Shown here one piece after another: positions 25,661-34,101 of a stretch of 64,000 bases of DNA. Position numbers and translations under genes: made by a program. Below the pieces are notes generated by a model. It ran no database searches and was not told the DNA's origin. It saw nothing but the letters and a program-made list of their open reading frames with translations. The number at the start of each line of letters is the position of its first letter. Positions within the stretch are counted from its first letter, which is position 1. Origin of the DNA: Phycisphaera sp. (GTDB lineage Bacteria > Planctomycetota > Phycisphaerae > Phycisphaerales > Zrk34); NCBI GenBank assembly GCA_016125285.1, contig WGMA01000022.1:31075-95074 (forward strand), read 5' to 3'.

Positions 25661-27103
25661 ATGCAGATCCTGTTGAGCCTCATCACGCTGATCATCGTCA
25701 CGCTGCTGACGCTGACGCTGCGCCAGGCGGACCTGGGCGACGGCGCCGCGGTCAGGCTCGCGATCACGTGCATGACGGTCGGTTTTGTGATGATCGGCGC
25801 GTGGCTGACCGGGCGGCTGTTCGACCGGTGGAAGCTGCCGAAGATCAGCGGCTATCTGCTCTTCGGCCTCGTGGTCGGCCCGAGCTTCTGGTCGGTGCTG
25901 ATCGAACCGATGCTCGCCGGCTACGTCGACTCGGTCGCGAGCGGCGTGCTGCCGCTGGTGCCCCGTGAGCAGGTCGAGGGCATGCGGTTTATCAAGGACC
26001 TGGCGATCTCGCTGATCGCGATCACGGCCGGCGGCGAGATCCAGATCAAGTGGCTCGCCGGTCAATTCAGGCGTGTGGCCACGCTGACGTTCGCCGCGGT
26101 ATTCGTCGTCGGCGCGATCGTCGCCGGCGTGGTCGCGCTGGCGAGCCTTGCGTTTCCCGTCGTGCCTCTCGCCGACGGCGCAACGCTGGGGGCGACCGAG
26201 ATGGCGGTGCTGGTGGTCGTGATCGGCCTGATCGCGTCGGGCAACAGCCCGGCCGTCGCGATCGCGCTGATGTCCGAGCTGCGCGCCGACGGCCCGCTCA
26301 GCCGCACCACGCTCGCCGTGACCGTGTGCAAGGACCTGGTCATCGTCGTGCTGTTCGCGACGCTCCTGGCGGTCGGCAAGGGCCTGCTCGACGAGAACAC
26401 CGCGGTGTCCGGCCACTTCCTGCTCGCGGTCGGCGCCGAACTGGGTGGCTCGATCCTGATCGGCGTCGTCACCGGATTCGTGATGGGGTGGTTCGTCACA
26501 CACGTCGAGCAGCACCTGGTGTTCTTTATCGTCGGTGCGTGCTTCCTGTTCGCGCTGCTCGGCGAGCAGCACCCGCACCTGACGATCGGCGGAGAGGACC
26601 ACGCGATCCACCTCCACCCGCTGCTGATCGCGCTGGCGGCGGGACTGGTCATGCGGAACTTCCAGCCCGACGAGACCGAGCCGCTGTTTCACACGATCGA
26701 GCACATGTCGCTGCCGGTGTACGCGGTTTTCTTTGCGGTCGCCGGCGCGGAGCTGAACCTCGACGTGTTCACGTCCGTCGCGGCGGTGCTCGGCGTGGTG
26801 ACCGTGCTGCTGGCCCGCGCGCTGGCCGTGTGGGGCGCGATCACGCTGACCGGCCGATGGGTGGGCCTCGAGGCGGCGTGGCGCGGCAAGCTTTGGCTCT
26901 GCCTGATCCCGCAGGCCGGCGTCACGCTCGCGCTCGCCACGCTCGCTTACGAAACCTTCGAGTCGACGGCCTGGGCGAAGGGGCTGCTCAGCCTGTTGCT
27001 CGGCCTCGTCGCCGTGCACGCGCTCGTCGGGCCCATCGCGTACCGCTGGGCGTTGATCTCTTCCGGCGAAGCGGGGCAGGGCGATGGCGGGTCCGCGCAC
27101 TGA
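25661..27103 (+). CDS. CPA2-type cation/proton antiporter (third of three)
   Basis: A 480-residue polytopic membrane protein, paralogue of the gene at 24217. Shared landmarks are MIGAWLTGRLFDRWKLPKIS, GYLLFGLVVGPSFW, the IALMSELRADGPLSRTTLAV stretch followed by TVCKDLVIVVLFAT, and LAAGLVMRN near the C-terminus. It carries a short insert with several His residues (EQHPHLTIGGEDHAIHLH, about residues 303-320), where the second copy also has a His/Cys cluster (EQHVLIAGHECHF); this could bind a metal. RBS GGAG lies 13 nt upstream. It is the last gene of the EIIA/PII-like/antiporter set. Confidence 0.88.
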   Translation: MQILLSLITLIIVTLLTLTLRQADLGDGAAVRLAITCMTVGFVMIGAWLTGRLFDRWKLPKISGYLLFGLVVGPSFWSVLIEPMLAGYVDSVASGVLPLVPREQVEGMRFIKDLAISLIAITAGGEIQIKWLAGQFRRVATLTFAAVFVVGAIVAGVVALASLAFPVVPLADGATLGATEMAVLVVVIGLIASGNSPAVAIALMSELRADGPLSRTTLAVTVCKDLVIVVLFATLLAVGKGLLDENTAVSGHFLLAVGAELGGSILIGVVTGFVMGWFVTHVEQHLVFFIVGACFLFALLGEQHPHLTIGGEDHAIHLHPLLIALAAGLVMRNFQPDETEPLFHTIEHMSLPVYAVFFAVAGAELNLDVFTSVAAVLGVVTVLLARALAVWGAITLTGRWVGLEAAWRGKLWLCLIPQAGVTLALATLAYETFESTAWAKGLLSLLLGLVAVHALVGPIAYRWALISSGEAGQGDGGSAH

Positions 27104-27143
27104 CCGCCCGCGCCGCGGCCTTCACGTTATCCGAACACGCGCC

Positions 27144-27172
27144 TTGACCGCCTCGCGTCGCTTTCGCATCAT
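27144..27172 (+). promoter_or_regulatory. candidate sigma-70-type promoter for the zinc-ribbon gene
   Basis: TTGACC (27144-27149) and CATCAT (27167-27172) are separated by 17 nt. The predicted transcript starts about 45 nt before the ATG at 27225, leaving room for the AGCGGAG ribosome-binding site. Confidence 0.4.
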
Positions 27173-27224
27173 CATCGTGCCGGGCGCAGGTGACCCGGGG
27201 GGTAAATCGAAAGCGGAGATTGTC

Positions 27225-27464
27225 ATGGCAGAGAGCGAGTACGCTGCGTGTCCGAGCTGCAGTGAGCGCAAGGCGACGAAGGTCAGCTTCACGTGGTGGG
27301 GCGGCGTCATCGGCCCCAGCCTCTTTACGCACGTGAAGTGTGGCGGCTGCGGAACCTGCTATAACGGCAAGACCGGCAAGTCGAACGCCACCGCGATCGT
27401 CGTGTACACGATCGTCGTGCTCGCCGTGTTCGGCACGCTGGGATGGTACGTTTCGACGATCTGA
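27225..27464 (+). CDS. small zinc-ribbon membrane protein
   Basis: A 79-residue protein with two Cys pairs (CPSC at 9-12 and CGGC at about 41-44), followed by a single C-terminal membrane segment (about 56-75: ATAIVVYTIVVLAVFGTLGW). The spacing suggests a zinc ribbon facing the cytoplasm. The ATG is preceded by AGCGGAG at a suitable distance; longer upstream frames lack this. Such short zinc-ribbon plus one-span proteins are common and poorly characterised, so no function is claimed. Confidence 0.75.
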   Translation: MAESEYAACPSCSERKATKVSFTWWGGVIGPSLFTHVKCGGCGTCYNGKTGKSNATAIVVYTIVVLAVFGTLGWYVSTI

Positions 27465-27514
27465 GACGGCGTGACGGCAGCGCGCCTCGGCATCGGTCGA
27501 CACTGGAGTACGAC

Positions 27515-28366
27515 ATGAACCGTCTGACCGATCGGACGCGCGCGAACAACGCCGCGACAAGCGACAACTGGGAACGTTCCGCGGACCACCGTCGACACGT
27601 GACCGCGATGATCACACGCGGATTCACCGGCGGCGCGGCGCGCGTCTGCCTCCTCGGCGCGGGCAACTGCAACGACGTCGATCTGGCGGCGCTCGTCGCG
27701 ACCTTCGCGGAGGTGCACCTCGTCGACATCGACGCCGGGGCAATGTCGGCGGGCGTTGAGCGGCAGGGGCTCGGCGGCGAATCGAAGATCGTTCCGCACG
27801 GCGGCGTCGACCTCACGGGCGTGTGGGACGAGCTGGCCGCGTGGTCGTCCGACACCCCGGCGACGCACGAGCAGGTCGACGCGATGATCGGCCGCATGCG
27901 GGACTGGCCCGGGCCGGACATTGGCGGACCGTTCGACATGGTCGTTTCGCTCAGCCTCCTCAGCCAGCTCATCGCCGCGGCGGTGGAGGCGCTCGGCGAG
28001 CGTCACCCGCGCCTGGCGGACCTCGTCGTTGCGGTCCGCGCCCGGCACCTGCGTCTCCTTTTCGACCTGACACGCCCGGGCGGTTACGGCCTGCTCGTCA
28101 CCGACGTGTTCGCCTCCGACACCGCGCCGATGCTGCCCCAGATCGACGACAAGCTCGTGCCGGCGCTCGTCAAGCACATGTCCGATCACGGCAATCACTT
28201 CCACGGCCTCCAGCCCGCGGCGATCGTCCGGGCGATCCTCACCGAACTCGACGCCGAGCACACGATGCCGCATCGTCAGCTCGTTGAGCCCTGGCGCTGG
28301 ACGCTGGGCGAGCGGTGCTACGCGATGCTGGGTTTCAAGTACCAGCGTGCCGGCGAGTCGGCGTGA
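27515..28366 (+). CDS. class I SAM-dependent methyltransferase-like protein
   Basis: A 283-residue soluble protein. Residues about 42-70 show a Rossmann SAM-binding start: VCLLGAGNCNDVDLAALVAT with the glycine loop GAGNC, then VHLVDIDAGA ending the second strand on an acidic residue. A later strand, FDMVVSLSLLSQL (about 150), fits motif IV. No specific methyl acceptor is evident. The ATG at 27515 follows CTGGAG; it begins 50 nt after the zinc-ribbon gene. Confidence 0.7.
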   Translation: MNRLTDRTRANNAATSDNWERSADHRRHVTAMITRGFTGGAARVCLLGAGNCNDVDLAALVATFAEVHLVDIDAGAMSAGVERQGLGGESKIVPHGGVDLTGVWDELAAWSSDTPATHEQVDAMIGRMRDWPGPDIGGPFDMVVSLSLLSQLIAAAVEALGERHPRLADLVVAVRARHLRLLFDLTRPGGYGLLVTDVFASDTAPMLPQIDDKLVPALVKHMSDHGNHFHGLQPAAIVRAILTELDAEHTMPHRQLVEPWRWTLGERCYAMLGFKYQRAGESA

Positions 28367-28403
28367 CGCCGGCGACTTGGCGGACGCGCTCCACAAGAAA
28401 ATG

Positions 28404-28433
28404 TTGACACGGACCGGGCCGCGGGGCTCCAAT
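28404..28433 (+). promoter_or_regulatory. promoter TTGACA-18-TCCAAT, leaderless metzincin start
   Basis: A consensus -35 TTGACA (28404-28409) is followed after 18 nt by TCCAAT (28428-28433), and after 7 more nt by ATG at 28441. The upstream in-frame ATG at 28432 overlaps the -10 and would not be on the transcript, so 28441 is taken as the start. Confidence 0.6.
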
Positions 28434-28440
28434 GGTGTGC

Positions 28441-29706
28441 ATGCGCAGTTGCGTGACACGAATGTTGGCGGCGGTGATCCTGCTCGGTGCGAGCGCGGCG
28501 GTACCGGCGTCGGCCCGCGCCACGGAGGGCGACGGCGAGCCGCTGGTCGGCGTCGTCATGCCGCGTCACCTGCAGGACCTCAAACGCAGCCACAAGGTTC
28601 GGCTGATCTACTTCGTGCCGACCGATCGTGAGCCGACCGCCAACTACGAGCAGAAGATCATCGCGTTCACGACGTTCGTCGCCGACGTGTTTCGGCGTGA
28701 CCTCACGGCGAAGGGCTACGCGACAGGGGGGCTGGACTTCGAGTTCGCGAAGGGGCGACCCGTCGTGCACATGGTCAAGGGGGATCACGACGCGGCGTAC
28801 TACAGCGGTGCGCCGCGGCACGATCGGCTGCGGCAGTGGCAGACGGTCACGTCCGAGGTGCAGGGCAAGCTCGGTCACCCCGAGCGGATGGTGTACCTGG
28901 TGTTCGCCGAGACGTACGACGAAGGCCCGGCGGAGGTGGAGTGGCCCGGCGCGCACGCGCAGGGCATGTACCTCTCGGCGGACTCGGGCATCGCGGTGGT
29001 CTCGTCGTGGATGCTGCGCGACGAGCTGTGTGCGACGACGGTGAAGGGCCAGCTCGCGAACCTGTTCGACTCGACGCCCGTCCCGGGACGCACGGCGATG
29101 GGCTACCGACACCCCAACAGCCCGCGGTTCGAGTTTGTCGAGGACGCGATCGGCGCCGTCGTGCACGAGCTGGGCCACACGCTGGGCCTGCCGCACGACA
29201 ACCGGCATGCGCTGAACCTGATGGGCAGCGGCTTCCGCTTCCTGAACCGCGCGTTCATGGCGTCGACGCCCGCCGAGCACCTGCCGCGATTCAGCGAAGA
29301 CAACGCCCGCTTCCTGAGCCGCTCGCGCTTTATCGCCGAGCAGTTCGACGCCACCGACGTCGCCGCGCCGAAGTTCAGCCTCAGCCTCGTGACGCGGCCG
29401 AAGCCCGGCGATCAGACCGTGACCTATGAGATCGACGCTACGGACGACCGCGGCCTCGGCGCGATCCTCTACTACGATCAGGCGGCGGACACGGTCGTCG
29501 GCGGCCAGGAGCTGAGCGGCACGTCGGTGAAGCTGAGCGTGACGCTGGCGCAGAAGCCGCTGCTCGCCGGGCAGCAGCTGGCCATTCAGGTCAAGACCAT
29601 CGATCGCAACGGCGCGACCTCATGGGCGACGATTCAGCACACGGTCGAGGGGCCCGTGCTGTCGACGTCGGGACAGTCGCCGCAGGCGCCGAGCGCGCGG
29701 CCGTGA
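28441..29706 (+). CDS. secreted metzincin-type zinc metalloprotease
   Basis: A 421-residue exported protein with a signal peptide (about 1-27, ending ASARA). The zinc site is H242-E-L-G-H246-T-L-G-L-P-H252, the extended HExxHxxGxxH of metzincins. A Met-turn candidate follows (LNLMGSGF). The C-terminal 100 residues (from about 320) form beta strands and may be an accessory domain. The family-level assignment is firm but the subfamily is not. The start at 28441 is deduced from the promoter geometry. Expected location is the periplasm or outside; substrate unknown. Confidence 0.85.
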   Translation: MRSCVTRMLAAVILLGASAAVPASARATEGDGEPLVGVVMPRHLQDLKRSHKVRLIYFVPTDREPTANYEQKIIAFTTFVADVFRRDLTAKGYATGGLDFEFAKGRPVVHMVKGDHDAAYYSGAPRHDRLRQWQTVTSEVQGKLGHPERMVYLVFAETYDEGPAEVEWPGAHAQGMYLSADSGIAVVSSWMLRDELCATTVKGQLANLFDSTPVPGRTAMGYRHPNSPRFEFVEDAIGAVVHELGHTLGLPHDNRHALNLMGSGFRFLNRAFMASTPAEHLPRFSEDNARFLSRSRFIAEQFDATDVAAPKFSLSLVTRPKPGDQTVTYEIDATDDRGLGAILYYDQAADTVVGGQELSGTSVKLSVTLAQKPLLAGQQLAIQVKTIDRNGATSWATIQHTVEGPVLSTSGQSPQAPSARP

Positions 29707-29736
29707 TCGACGTGTGACGACGCGGCCGACGCGCGA

Positions 29737-30174
29737 TCAGCAGGCGATCGAGTGGACCTGGTGGTAGAGCGTGATGAATCCGATGACGACGGGGATCGCG
29801 CTGATCGCCACGCACCAGTCGACCAGCCGCTCTGACAGCGGCTCGTTGCGGCGGGCGATGTATTCGCACACGCACACCGCCAGAAACGACGCGGCAAACT
29901 TCAGCACGATCGCGCCCTCCATTCCCCAGTGACGCATGACCCAGTGCGCGATCGCGTTGGCCTCGTAGCCGCCGTTGTTGAGGATCTGCCAGGTCAGCAC
30001 GACGTCCGTGATCGACAGCAGCATCAGCCACACATACAGGCGCGGGTACCGCACCGGCCCGATGAACCAGTTGCCGCGCTCCCCGTCCCACGCGTGCACC
30101 TGCTCGAGCACATCGACGCCGACGATCGACCGTGGATACAACGTCGCCGCCTTAGCTTGTTGTGGATCGGTCAT
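29737..30174 (-). CDS. four-helix membrane protein (DUF5658-like)
   Basis: A 145-residue protein with three to four hydrophobic segments (about 45-65, 85-105, 115-140). The stretch TDVVLTWQILNNGGYEANAI followed by AHWVMRHWG is typical of the DUF5658-type small membrane proteins. There is a strong RBS (GGGAGGAG) 5-6 nt before the ATG. It is transcribed toward the metzincin gene and ends 30 nt from it. Function unknown. Confidence 0.75.
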   Translation of the reverse strand: MTDPQQAKAATLYPRSIVGVDVLEQVHAWDGERGNWFIGPVRYPRLYVWLMLLSITDVVLTWQILNNGGYEANAIAHWVMRHWGMEGAIVLKFAASFLAVCVCEYIARRNEPLSERLVDWCVAISAIPVVIGFITLYHQVHSIAC

Positions 30175-30363
30175 GTCGAACTCCTCCCATCGCCAAAAAC
30201 TGCTGCGCGATGGTCACTGCTAAAGGATATGCCGCTGCTTCGTCAACCGTGCAAATGCTAACGATTCGAGCTTCGGCGCGTCCACTACGATTCTTCGCAC
30301 GCCACAACCGCCCGGCGTATTCGGCCGGGCGTGGCGAAGCGGTCGTGGGAAGGGCGACGCCGG

Positions 30364-31407
30364 TCAGAGCTGCGTGAGGTACGCGGCCAGCAACTGGTGG
30401 TACGACGCCAGGTCGTCCTTGTGTGACATCTCGGTGACGGTGTGGATGTTCTTGACCGGGCAGGCGAACACGAGCGTGCGCACGCCGGTGCGGGAGCGCT
30501 GGATCATCGCGCCGTCCTGCCCGCCCCGCGGCAGCACGCCGCGCTGGCACTTGATCTTCTTCTTCGCGGCGACCTTCTCGACGTCTTCGATGAGGCCGAG
30601 GTCGGCGATGGTCGAGCCGTCCATAATCTTCAGGCACACGCCGGCGCCGGGCAGCGTGACGCGCTGCTCGTCGGGCACGCCGGGCGTCTTGCAGCACAGC
30701 GTCGTGTCGCACGAGATGCCGATGTCGGGCTCGACGCCGAACGCCGCGGGACCCGCGCCGCGCAGGCCGACCTCTTCCTGCACGGTCCACACCGCGTGGA
30801 TCTCGCAGTCGTGATGCTTGAGCGACTCGATCGCGCGGATCACAGCCCAGCAGCCCACGCGGTTGTCCAGGCACTGCGACACCGCGTAGTCTCCGACCAT
30901 GTTGAACGGCCCGTCGAGCACGACCATGTCGCCGATCTTCACCTTCTTCTTCACCGTGTCGCCGTCGAGGCCGAGGTCGATGTAGAAGTCGCTGACCTGT
31001 GGGATCTGCTTCTTCTCCTCCTCGGAGGCGATGTGGATGGGCTTGCCGCCGGGATTCATCACCGCGGGCAGGTCGCCGCCGGACGTGCACACGCGGACCT
31101 TGCGGGCGAACAGGTTCCGCGTGTCGAACCCGCCGACCGGGTTGACGCGGACGTAGCCGTCGTCGCTGACGTGGCTGACGAGGAAGCCGATCTGGTCCAT
31201 GTGGGCCGCGAGCATGACCTTGATCGGCTTCTTCTTGCCGCCGGTCTTCTTGGCCGGACGCGGCTTGCGGACGGCGATCAGGTTGCCCATCGCGTCGACG
31301 GTCACCTTGTCGAACAGCTTGCGGACGTGCTTCTCGATGACGGCGCGGACGCGGTCTTCGCGGCCGGGGACGGACGGGGTCTGGGTAAGCGTTTCGAGCA
31401 GCTTCAT
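30364..31407 (-). CDS. M42 family glutamyl aminopeptidase
   Basis: A 347-residue cytoplasmic metallopeptidase that forms large tetrahedral particles in characterised members and trims N-terminal residues from peptides. Metal ligands are visible: AAHMDQIG (His), QCLDNRVGCWA (bridging Asp), TVQEEVGLRGA (catalytic Glu and ligand), SCDTTLC (Asp) and KNIHTVTEM (His). Length and order are typical. AAAGGAT lies 7-8 nt before the start. A Lys-rich insert (KKTGGKKKPIK, about 53-63) is unusual but lies in a surface loop region. It is divergent from the chloride channel gene. Confidence 0.93.
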   Translation of the reverse strand: MKLLETLTQTPSVPGREDRVRAVIEKHVRKLFDKVTVDAMGNLIAVRKPRPAKKTGGKKKPIKVMLAAHMDQIGFLVSHVSDDGYVRVNPVGGFDTRNLFARKVRVCTSGGDLPAVMNPGGKPIHIASEEEKKQIPQVSDFYIDLGLDGDTVKKKVKIGDMVVLDGPFNMVGDYAVSQCLDNRVGCWAVIRAIESLKHHDCEIHAVWTVQEEVGLRGAGPAAFGVEPDIGISCDTTLCCKTPGVPDEQRVTLPGAGVCLKIMDGSTIADLGLIEDVEKVAAKKKIKCQRGVLPRGGQDGAMIQRSRTGVRTLVFACPVKNIHTVTEMSHKDDLASYHQLLAAYLTQL

Positions 31408-31564
31408 GCGGGTAATCCTTTCAATCTTGGGCGACCCACACTTTAGCAGGCCGCCGCGTGTCGGTCATTTTTGGGTGGGGTGCTTGAGGAATGGAGCGAA
31501 AAGTCGGATGATCACGGATTAGCGCGCTCGCATCGGCGGGAGCGGCATAAGCAAGGCAGTTGAT

Positions 31565-33466
31565 ATGAAACAGAAGTTGCGACAGTTGTTGAAGACGTGG
31601 AAGCCGACGAGCGTTCTGCTGCGGTCGGTGGGTCGGGCGATCCTTTTGGCCGCCGCCGTGGGCGTGGTGGCGGGCTGCGGCGCCGTGGTGTTCCAGTTGC
31701 TCTGCGATCTGGTGCTGCACTACACGCTCGTCGGCCTCGCCGGTTACGAGCAGGGCTCACCGGTGTATGACAGGGGGCCGTCGTGGGGGGACACGCACGT
31801 CACGATCGTGCCGTGGCTGCTGCTGGTGGTGCCGACGATCGGCGGCCTGATCAGCGGCTGGCTCGTGTTCACCTACGCGCCGGAAGCCGAGGGGCACGGC
31901 ACCGATTCGGCGATCGACGCCTTCCACAACAAGCGCGGCGTGATCCGCAGCCGCGTCCCCATCATCAAGCTGCTGGCCTCGGCGATCACGCTCGGCACCG
32001 GCGGGTCGGGCGGTCGCGAAGGACCCATCGCGCAGATCGGCGCGGGCTTCGGCTCGTTCCTCGGCACGCGCATGGGCCTGACCGACTCCGAGCGCCGCAT
32101 CCTCATGGTCGCCGGCCTCGGCGCCGGCATCGGCGCGATCTTCCACGCGCCGCTCGCCGGAGCGATCTTCGCCGTCGAGGTCCTCTACGCCGACCCCGAA
32201 TTCGAGTCCGACGCGATGATCCCCGCGTTCATCGCCACCACGCTCGCCTACTGCGTATTCAACATCTCGATGGACCTGATGTTCGACGCGCCGGCGTATC
32301 GTCCGCTGTTCGAGGTCAGCAGCATCCAGTTCCGCAACCCGCTGCTGCTGATCCCGCTGACCCTCATGTGCGGGCTGATGTCCGTCGTGTCGCTCATCTA
32401 CGTCCGTACTTTCTACGGCCTGCACTGGCTGTTCAAACGCATGAGCATCCGCTCGTGGCTCAAGCCGGGTGTCGGCGCGTTCCTCACCGGGCTTGTCGCG
32501 CTGACGCTCTACTACTCCGTGGCGCTCGTGTCCCCCGATTCGCAGCACGACGTGCTCAGCGTCCTGTCGTTCGGTTACGGCTTCCTCCAGGACATCTTCG
32601 TTGACAAGCTCCCCGCGGACGTCGTCCCCGCCGTGGTCGTCCTGCTGATGGTCGCCGTCGGCAAGATATTGACCACGTCGCTGACGATCGGCTCGGGTGG
32701 TTCCGGCGGCGTGTTCGGCCCGAGCATGGTCATCGGCGGCTGTCTCGGCGCGATCGTCGGCCTCGTGTTCAAGTCTATGTTCCCCTCCGACGTACACCTC
32801 GACGTCTTCGTGATCCTCGGCATGGCGTCGTTCTTCGCCGCCGCCGCGAACACGCCCGTCAGCACGCTCATCATGGTCACCGAGATGACCGCCAGCTACG
32901 AGCTGCTGCTGCCGGCGATGTGGGTCTGCGCGCTCAGCTACCTCGTGAGCCGGCAGTGGACCATCTTCCACATGCAGGTCGGCTCGCGTGTCGACTCCGG
33001 CGCGCACCGCGGCGACTTCCTCGTCGACGTGCTCCGCGGCATGACCGTCCGCGACGCCACAGACACCGTCGGCCGAACCTTCGTCACCGTCCTGCCGGGC
33101 ATGCTGCTGCGCGACGTGCTGCTGCTGTTCGCCGACACGCAGCAGGTCTGCTTCCCCGTCGTCGATCGCAACGGCAAGTACTTCGGGCTGTTCAGCCTCA
33201 ACAACGTCCGCCAGTTCCTCTACGACAGTGCCGTGGCGGACCTCGCCGTCGCGCTCGACCTGACGACGATGGCCCAGCCGCTGCGCCCCGACATGGACCT
33301 CAACACCGCCATCGAGCGATTCGCCGAGACCGAGTTCGAGGAACTGCCGGTGATCGATCCCGAGCAGCCCGACAACATCGTCGGGCTGCTGCGCCGCCAG
33401 GACCTCATCGCCGCGTACAACACCAAGCTCATCGAAGTCCGGCTCGCGGCGAAGGCCGAAGGCTGA
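31565..33466 (+). CDS. ClC family chloride channel/transporter with CBS domains
   Basis: A 633-residue membrane protein of the voltage-gated chloride channel family. The selectivity motifs are present: GTGGSGGREGPIAQIG (about 140-155) and GSGGSGGVFGPSMVIGG (about 378-394). About 12 or more hydrophobic helices precede a cytoplasmic part from about 500 with two CBS domains. The usual gating-glutamate position in GREGP is kept. Whether it is a channel or a Cl-/H+ exchanger cannot be settled. It lies directly upstream of rnpA (16 nt), an unusual neighbour for that gene. Confidence 0.93.
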   Translation: MKQKLRQLLKTWKPTSVLLRSVGRAILLAAAVGVVAGCGAVVFQLLCDLVLHYTLVGLAGYEQGSPVYDRGPSWGDTHVTIVPWLLLVVPTIGGLISGWLVFTYAPEAEGHGTDSAIDAFHNKRGVIRSRVPIIKLLASAITLGTGGSGGREGPIAQIGAGFGSFLGTRMGLTDSERRILMVAGLGAGIGAIFHAPLAGAIFAVEVLYADPEFESDAMIPAFIATTLAYCVFNISMDLMFDAPAYRPLFEVSSIQFRNPLLLIPLTLMCGLMSVVSLIYVRTFYGLHWLFKRMSIRSWLKPGVGAFLTGLVALTLYYSVALVSPDSQHDVLSVLSFGYGFLQDIFVDKLPADVVPAVVVLLMVAVGKILTTSLTIGSGGSGGVFGPSMVIGGCLGAIVGLVFKSMFPSDVHLDVFVILGMASFFAAAANTPVSTLIMVTEMTASYELLLPAMWVCALSYLVSRQWTIFHMQVGSRVDSGAHRGDFLVDVLRGMTVRDATDTVGRTFVTVLPGMLLRDVLLLFADTQQVCFPVVDRNGKYFGLFSLNNVRQFLYDSAVADLAVALDLTTMAQPLRPDMDLNTAIERFAETEFEELPVIDPEQPDNIVGLLRRQDLIAAYNTKLIEVRLAAKAEG

Positions 33467-33482
33467 CACGCTCGTGTGACTC

Positions 33483-33872
33483 ATGACGGACTCCGCCGAC
33501 AAGCCGCTGACGTTTCCCCGCACGCACCGGATCCGCGGCAACAGCGAGTTCGGCAAGGTGTACGCGGCGCGCGTCGTCAAGCAGGCCGGCCCGCTGCGGG
33601 TGTTCGGCGTGCCCAATGAGCGGGCGCACAGCCGGCTGGGCCTCAGCGTGTCGCGACGCGTCGGCAACGCCGTGGTGCGCAACCGCGTCAAACGCATGCT
33701 GCGGGAATCGTTCAGATTGTTGCAGCACGACCTGCCGGCGGGGTACGATTGGGTGGTGGTCGTTCGTCGACACGACCCGCTCGAACTGGCGGATTACCAG
33801 CGGCTTCTGAGCGATGCGGCCCGGCGGCTCGACACGCAGTGGCGGAAAAGGCGTCGGCATGACGACAAATGA
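33483..33872 (+). CDS. rnpA: ribonuclease P protein component
   Basis: A 129-residue basic protein that binds the RNase P RNA and helps mature tRNA 5' ends. The signature RNR motif is SVSRRVGNAVVRNRVKRMLR at about residues 55-74. The opening segment FPRTHRIRGNSEFGKVY is typical. The 3' end overlaps or abuts yidD as in most bacteria. Unusually, rpmH is not in front of it; a ClC channel gene is, and rpmH lies about 5 kb away on the other strand. Confidence 0.95.
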   Translation: MTDSADKPLTFPRTHRIRGNSEFGKVYAARVVKQAGPLRVFGVPNERAHSRLGLSVSRRVGNAVVRNRVKRMLRESFRLLQHDLPAGYDWVVVVRRHDPLELADYQRLLSDAARRLDTQWRKRRRHDDK

Positions 33873-33888
33873 GAGGGCGAGGCCCGCC

Positions 33889-34101
33889 ATGCTTTCAAAA
33901 CTCATCATCGCGATGGTCTGGGTGTATCGACACACGCTGTCGTGGCTGCTGGGCGGGCACTGCCGGTACAACCCTTCGTGCAGCCAGTACATGATCGACG
34001 CGGTGAATAAATACGGCGCGATCCGCGGCGCGTGGCGCGGGATCAAACGCGTCTGCCGTTGCCACCCGTTCTCCAAGCACCCGTACCACGACCCCGCCTA
34101 A
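33889..34101 (+). CDS. yidD: membrane protein insertion efficiency factor YidD
   Basis: A 70-residue protein with the YidD hallmark CRYNPSCSQYMIDAVNKYG and the later CRCHPFSKHPYHDP. It is thought to assist YidC-mediated membrane insertion at the inner face of the membrane through an amphipathic N-terminal helix. The start at 33889 (MLSKLI) is preferred because it fits the family and has GGGCGAGG upstream. An ATG at 33859 in the same frame would overlap rnpA by 14 nt and is possible. Its stop overlaps the next ATG (TAATG at 34099-34103). Confidence 0.93.
   Translation: MLSKLIIAMVWVYRHTLSWLLGGHCRYNPSCSQYMIDAVNKYGAIRGAWRGIKRVCRCHPFSKHPYHDPA

Noticed and set aside
33483..34101. Replication origin near rnpA/yidD
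   Set aside because: No dnaA or dnaN gene and no cluster of TTATCCACA-like boxes was seen; rpmH is elsewhere.
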